Below, in pieces: positions 59,828 through 64,000 of a stretch of 64,000 bases of DNA. The notes below the pieces were generated by a model that was given only the letters and a program-made list of their open reading frames with translations, did not search any database and was not told the DNA's origin. The position numbers and the translations under genes are program-made. Source of the stretch: Metellina segmentata (Eukaryota > Arthropoda > Arachnida > Araneae > Tetragnathidae); assembly GCA_947359465.1 (NCBI GenBank), contig OX375881.1, positions 29,181,742 to 29,245,741 of the forward strand, in the 5' to 3' direction. Numbering within the stretch: the stretch's first letter is position 1; each line of letters begins with the position of its first letter.

Positions 59828-60463
59828 TTACTTCATGATAGCACTTCGTGAAGCATACGATTCCTTAGAGTTGATGCTGTTTCGCAACTCAAAACTGTCA
59901 CCTGCTTCAAAGAATCGACGTAGTCCTGACAGAGATTCCGTGGCTTCTTTGATATGATCTTTGTTCTTTCTCGGGATGATCTTGACGCATTCTTCTTCGT
60001 CGGATTGTTCTTCGGTATTCCTGTTCCACACCTGTTTGATGATTTCATCATCCGATATCTCCTCTGTGCATGCTTGAACATTCTCGTCCACAGTCAGAAA
60101 ATCATGAAATGTAAAGTTTTCACGAACTAGAGGATCCTTTCGACGAAGTTCCTGGATCAAGGCTTCATCTGCACTGAGATCGGAATCGCTCTTGGGGAAT
60201 CACCCCACCCTCCCTCCTATCAACTTGGGAGGTCCGAATTCTAACCAGACTGAAGAAATATTACCCTTTCCTGTCAAATTTTTCCCGTCTAAAGGAAACA
60301 ATGAAAACGAAAGTGAGGAAACTGAATTCGTAAAAAAGAGAGAAGGTGTAATTTTGGTTCGTAAATAGGAAGGGAAATTAACATTATTTCTATGGAATAC
60401 TATTCGGGACCAACGCGTAGTAGCTCGTAAAAACGTGCGGTTCGTAAAAACGCGAGCCCTCTG
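59828..60463 (-). pseudogene. pogo/Tigger (jerky-type) transposase C-terminal remnant
   Basis: A minus-strand frame 59828-60160 reads FLTVDENVQACTEEISDDEI, IKQVW, then an acidic EEQSDEEECVK and ATESLSGLRRFFEAG. This is the acidic tail and final helix of Tigger/jerky transposases. The element end is CTCGCGTTTTTACGAAC on the minus strand, finishing CAGAG at 60463 beside TA. The DDE core is missing. Confidence 0.7.
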
Positions 60464-60480
60464 TATTTCAGCATCTCTAG

Positions 60481-61239
60481 TAGGGATGCGACATCAACAG
60501 CAAAACATCGATGTTTTGAAACATCGATGTTCAAAATTAAAACATCGATGTTGATAATGCATCACCCCCAAACCATCGATGTTTTTAAAATTCAGTGTAT
60601 TTAAACTTTTTTCCCCATTTCTTAAAACTGGTTTATCACCCAGTGATGCAACATCGATGTTAAAAATTAAAACATCGATGTTGATAATGCATCACCCCCA
60701 AACCATCGATGTTTTTAAAATTCAGTGTATTTAAACTTTTTTCCCCATTTCTTAAAACTGGTTTATCACCCAGTGATGCAACATCGATGTTAAAAATTAA
60801 AACATCGATGTTGATAATGCATCACCCCCAAACCATCGATGTTTTTAAAATTCAGTGTATTTAAACTTTTTTCCCCATTTCTTAAAACTGGTTTAGCAAC
60901 TAGTGATGCGACATCGGCTCCAATACATCGATGTTTTTTATAAAACATAAATGTTTTGAAAACATCGACATCGATGTCGCATCCCTACTTTTCAGACCCT
61001 TCACCCTTGGCCACTTAGGTTTAAAAGTATGTTCAATTAGCTGATTATGAAAATTATGCTACTTGGTTATTTTTTAAATGTTTATAACAGAACTTTTTTC
61101 ATTTAAAAATAAAACATCGACAAGTATAAACATCGATGTTAACAAAAACATCGACTCCAATACATCGTTGTTAAATACATCGATGTTTTTTAAAAAACAT
61201 CGATGTTATGAAAACATCGACATCGATGTCGCATCCCTA
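60481..61239. mobile_element. hAT MITE built of 130-bp tandem repeats
   Basis: TAGGGATGCGACATC at the left and GATGTCGCATCCCTA at the right, with the perfect 8-bp duplication ATCTCTAG (60473-60480, 61240-61247). Three near-identical 130-bp units lie at about 60521-60910, each with AAAACATCGATGTTGATAAT and CCAAACCATCGATGTTTTTA. A second internal end (GATGTCGCATCCCTA, 60973-60987) shows a partial duplication. Confidence 0.92.
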
Positions 61240-61891
61240 ATCTCTAGTAGCAAAACGTGGTTACGCTATTGAACGTACTTCTACAAAAACGCTAAAAACT
61301 TAATACTTAGCATTTGTAACAGTATGTAGAGAACGACGGTGGACATCAATTAACAAGCTGCCAATGAGAGAACTCCGGCTGTTTTATAGCGCAACGAGGG
61401 ATCATGTACCTTTTAAACGCAATAGTTTACCTCTTCCCATTAGGCCTGAAGACCAAACATTCAACCTTCTTGGTTAGTAAAACGAATGTTCGTGTTTGCC
61501 TTTTCCAAGTGAATAAAATGCATTGCCTGAGTTGAACTCAGGGTTACCTGCGAAAGGGTCAGCAATGCTTCCGGGTTAATATCTTCAAATAACTACTAGA
61601 TGGTTTTGAAAAGAGAAGACTCGTTTATGTTGTCAGGCGCATCTTCCGTGTTTTCATCAGAGCATCTTAAAACTTTCTTCATTTTTCAGAGCTAATTAAC
61701 TTTCTACGCAATGTGTGTCAAACATATCGAAACAAATTTAAATATATTACAATGGAAAATTATAGAAATTTAAGAATTCTTATCGGTGTTAAGATCTGTA
61801 CTTTCTTTCAAGTTCGTCTACTGAAAATAATAAATCATAATTTAGTTATTAACATACACACAAGTAGGTAGTTAATTACCTTCGTATTGTA

Positions 61892-62147
61892 TTAACACAA
61901 CGGGTTATTGGCGACGGGTTATTCCCGAAGGGAAAGATCCTAGGACAATACTTCGTGGCTTTGAACCACGGTCAGATAACGAGATCACCTCACCTCTCCA
62001 AACTTCCACACCACGCCAATATGAGGATATTTTCGGACACGACGGATTTAGCATGCACCCGCGTCTTTACGACGGTCTTTGATTGAACCGAGTTTCGAAC
62101 TTGTAACCATCCGGTTACTGATCCTTTGTACTTTCAACTATACTATC
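61892..62147 (-). mobile_element. tRNA-headed SINE, copy 8
   Basis: A minus-strand copy: ACAACGGGTTATTGGCGACG, ACCACGGTCAGATAACGAGA, ACTTCCACACCACGCCAATA, and the head complement GAACCGAGTTTCGAACTTGT. A C-run and short (CA)n follow. Confidence 0.85.
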
Positions 62148-62495
62148 CCCCCCCCCACACACACACACACGTAGCAATGATACAAGAATAAATATTTTTT
62201 TTTCGGAGGCTCTAATGCATATTTTTATGATAACGCGAAATGCATTGTCTTTCTGTAATTTGTTTAAAAAGATAAAAACGCTATCAAAATGTGTGCTTAT
62301 GACTTTTATTTTTTTACCTAAAAATAAATAGTTTGTTTTTAAATAGCTTTACTGTAAAAATAAATTAATCAGTTAATGAGTTTCTGCTCTTAGCCGACAT
62401 TTCATGAAAAAGCTGGAATTAATTAAAAAGTACGAGTATTACATCTATTTGTTATTGCAACCTTTGGTTTTATATATATACACTACATTACAATA

Positions 62496-63041
62496 ATGGA
62501 CCGGAAGCCAGCGGATTTGCATAAAATCCGACTACTTGTTTGGAGGTGTTTTCCGTGGTATGTCCTGGGACCTTTGCATGTTGTTCCTGGTCAATTAAAC
62601 GCAGACGCCTACATGAACATTTTGGACATTCAGGTTCTTCCTACACTCTGGCAATTTTATAGAATGGACGAATGTTACTTCCAGGACAACAACGCTCCAT
62701 GTCATGTTGCAGTCTCTGTCAAGCAGTGGTATCAAGATATGGATTTAAAACGTATTCCCTGGCCTGCTCAGAGTCCCGGACTAAACCCCATAGAACATTT
62801 GTGGGACGAGTTCGAGCGACGCTTACGGACAAGGGAATCACATACGAAATCTACTGCTGAGCTGGTGACATTCTTGCAGCAGGAATGGACACAAATACCC
62901 ATAGCTGTGTATCAAAACCTTGTAGAAAATATACCCAGAAGGGTTGCTAGTGTAATTGCAGCACGTGGGGGACCAATGGAATTAAAGCATGTATTATTTC
63001 CTTTATACAATCACATCTTGCTGTCCGGTCCATTATTGTAG
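62496..63041 (+). pseudogene. Tc1-like transposase, C-terminal half
   Basis: An open frame of 181 codons: GPLHVVPGQLNADAYMNILD, CYFQDNNAPCHVAVSVKQWY, WPAQSPGLNPIEHLWDEFER, then TFLQQEWTQIP. QDNNAPCH carries the second Asp and NPIEHLWD the final Glu of a DD34E Tc1 transposase. The N-terminal DNA-binding half and first Asp are missing; the frame opens in VWRCFPWYVLG, just after where the first Asp would lie. This is the longest uninterrupted transposase frame in the window, so the copy may be fairly young. Confidence 0.9.
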
Positions 63042-64000
63042 TATAGTGTAGTTCTGTAATTCGTTTCATAAACGCCCTATAATAAAAAGTTATTGGAATT
63101 TTTACAACTTTTTAAAAGTTAATAGAGCACGATTTCATTTCGTAGTCTTACAGTATTTCGAAACTGATGACTTGTGGTGTATTTGAACAGATTTTCAAAA
63201 CAGATTGCATATGACACCCAAGAAATTCAATTCTATTCCACAGATTTAACAAACCTCAACGCGAACAGTTCCAATTTCGCATATTTACGACTCTAATTTT
63301 CAACACATATCCCCACAAATCTAGTGTTTATTAGTGAACCCTTCTCACACCAACAACAAGTCGCTTTCGACAGGGTGAAATAGTCTAACAATCACAAATG
63401 TCCACATCGACGAAAGTGATTCTTTTTGAAACAGAAGCCCGCCGGACCGAAACGACGAAGAAGCCAGTTTCAGTTCCTTCCACACAATTGATATTATGTA
63501 TGATCTTTCTTGCAATTTTCACGAGAACAATACCTCGATTTTCCCCAATCTCTCCTGAAGACACGCCTATCTCTCCTCACCCAGTTTAGTCAAAAATATG
63601 TGGGAATGCGACTGGTCCAAAAGCATTGGTTTTCATATCACGCAAGAAAGGTCGACGCAGCGACAGCTATTCGACCTTCTAAGAGTAAGACTCTTCGTAT
63701 TTCATAATAGTGTTGAAATAGTGACATAAATGGAATGCATGTTTGGGTGTGTTGGTCACATCTTTGTGTAAGAAGGCACTTACATTTCAAAACATCTTTC
63801 CCGAATCTGATCTCTTAACTAACAATGCGAATTCTAGTACGAACTAGCTGGCTGGTCGTGCGTTCCGCTTGTTGAAGAATAGTGCACAACATTTGTATTG
63901 GTTCAATTGTGGAAACGATTTTGCACCAACTCAAGAATATAATTTGAAGAGCTGGCGGAACGAATTAACGCTTCCTACAAACCTGACAAGTTAGTCAGTT
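63042..64000. other. Right edge, nothing recognised
   Basis: Short overlapping open frames at 63398-63707 have no family match. The first 80 bases may include the Tc1 3' flank, but no inverted partner was seen. Confidence 0.35.

Noticed and set aside
62672..62860. 62-codon plus-strand frame
   Set aside because: It is an alternative frame inside the Tc1 transposase sequence.

Overview
This is a eukaryotic, AT-rich (about one third GC by eye), transposon-rich nuclear window. It holds one recognisable host gene: a DAXX homologue on the + strand with GT-AG introns, from 3995 to 22201. The mix of mobile elements suggests an arthropod and probably a chelicerate such as a spider: mariner/Tc1, several hAT lineages, Helitrons, pogo-like remnants and an abundant tRNA-headed SINE. 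The SINE resembles ones I remember from spider sequences. The organism call is an inference.

Host gene (3995-22201). Six exons join in frame into 871 codons plus a stop. They encode the N-terminal DAXX helical bundle, a greatly expanded Ser/Thr/Pro repeat linker of about 440 residues, the histone H3.3-H4 binding domain spread over four exons, an acidic stretch, and a C-terminal SUMO-interacting motif. The start codon and first exon(s) were not found and probably lie to the left. DAXX is a nuclear histone H3.3 chaperone that works with ATRX and PML/SUMO in other animals.

Introns of that gene hold a SINE (5706-5990), a hAT element with recognisable target-site duplication (6367-8423) that itself contains a CAGGGTGG-ended element, a DUF4817-type transposon remnant (11590-12500), a deleted mariner-like transposase (15770-16625) and other repeats. 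Left of the first visible exon are a mariner (1986-2957) and a Ty3/gypsy fragment (3330-3590).

From about 23.7 kb to the right end I see no host gene. The region is a mosaic of nested transposons: a hAT with further elements and a 66-bp minisatellite inside (23749-26893); a GC-rich unidentified block (28160-30058); Helitrons in tandem (27.2-40.8 kb), one split by a 3.2-kb element with 650-bp terminal inverted repeats (35047-38218); a hAT (49630-54544) split by a second element (51121-54426); a 724-bp element with perfect 50-bp inverted repeats and 9-bp target duplications inside a SINE (57738-58461); a hAT MITE made of 130-bp repeats (60481-61239); and a Tc1 3' half (62496-63041).

The most interesting signal is the pair of elements at 35047-38218 and 51121-54426. 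Both begin with an (R)RGTCATTC terminus and have 4-bp AT-only target duplications. They carry decayed pieces of what looks like one protein family, with a Cys/His N-terminal module and a central His-x-Asp-Phe module that I know only as uncharacterised proteins. The second also has at least ten TGTCACCTCCATG-type subterminal repeats. All coordinates for repeat boundaries were read by eye.
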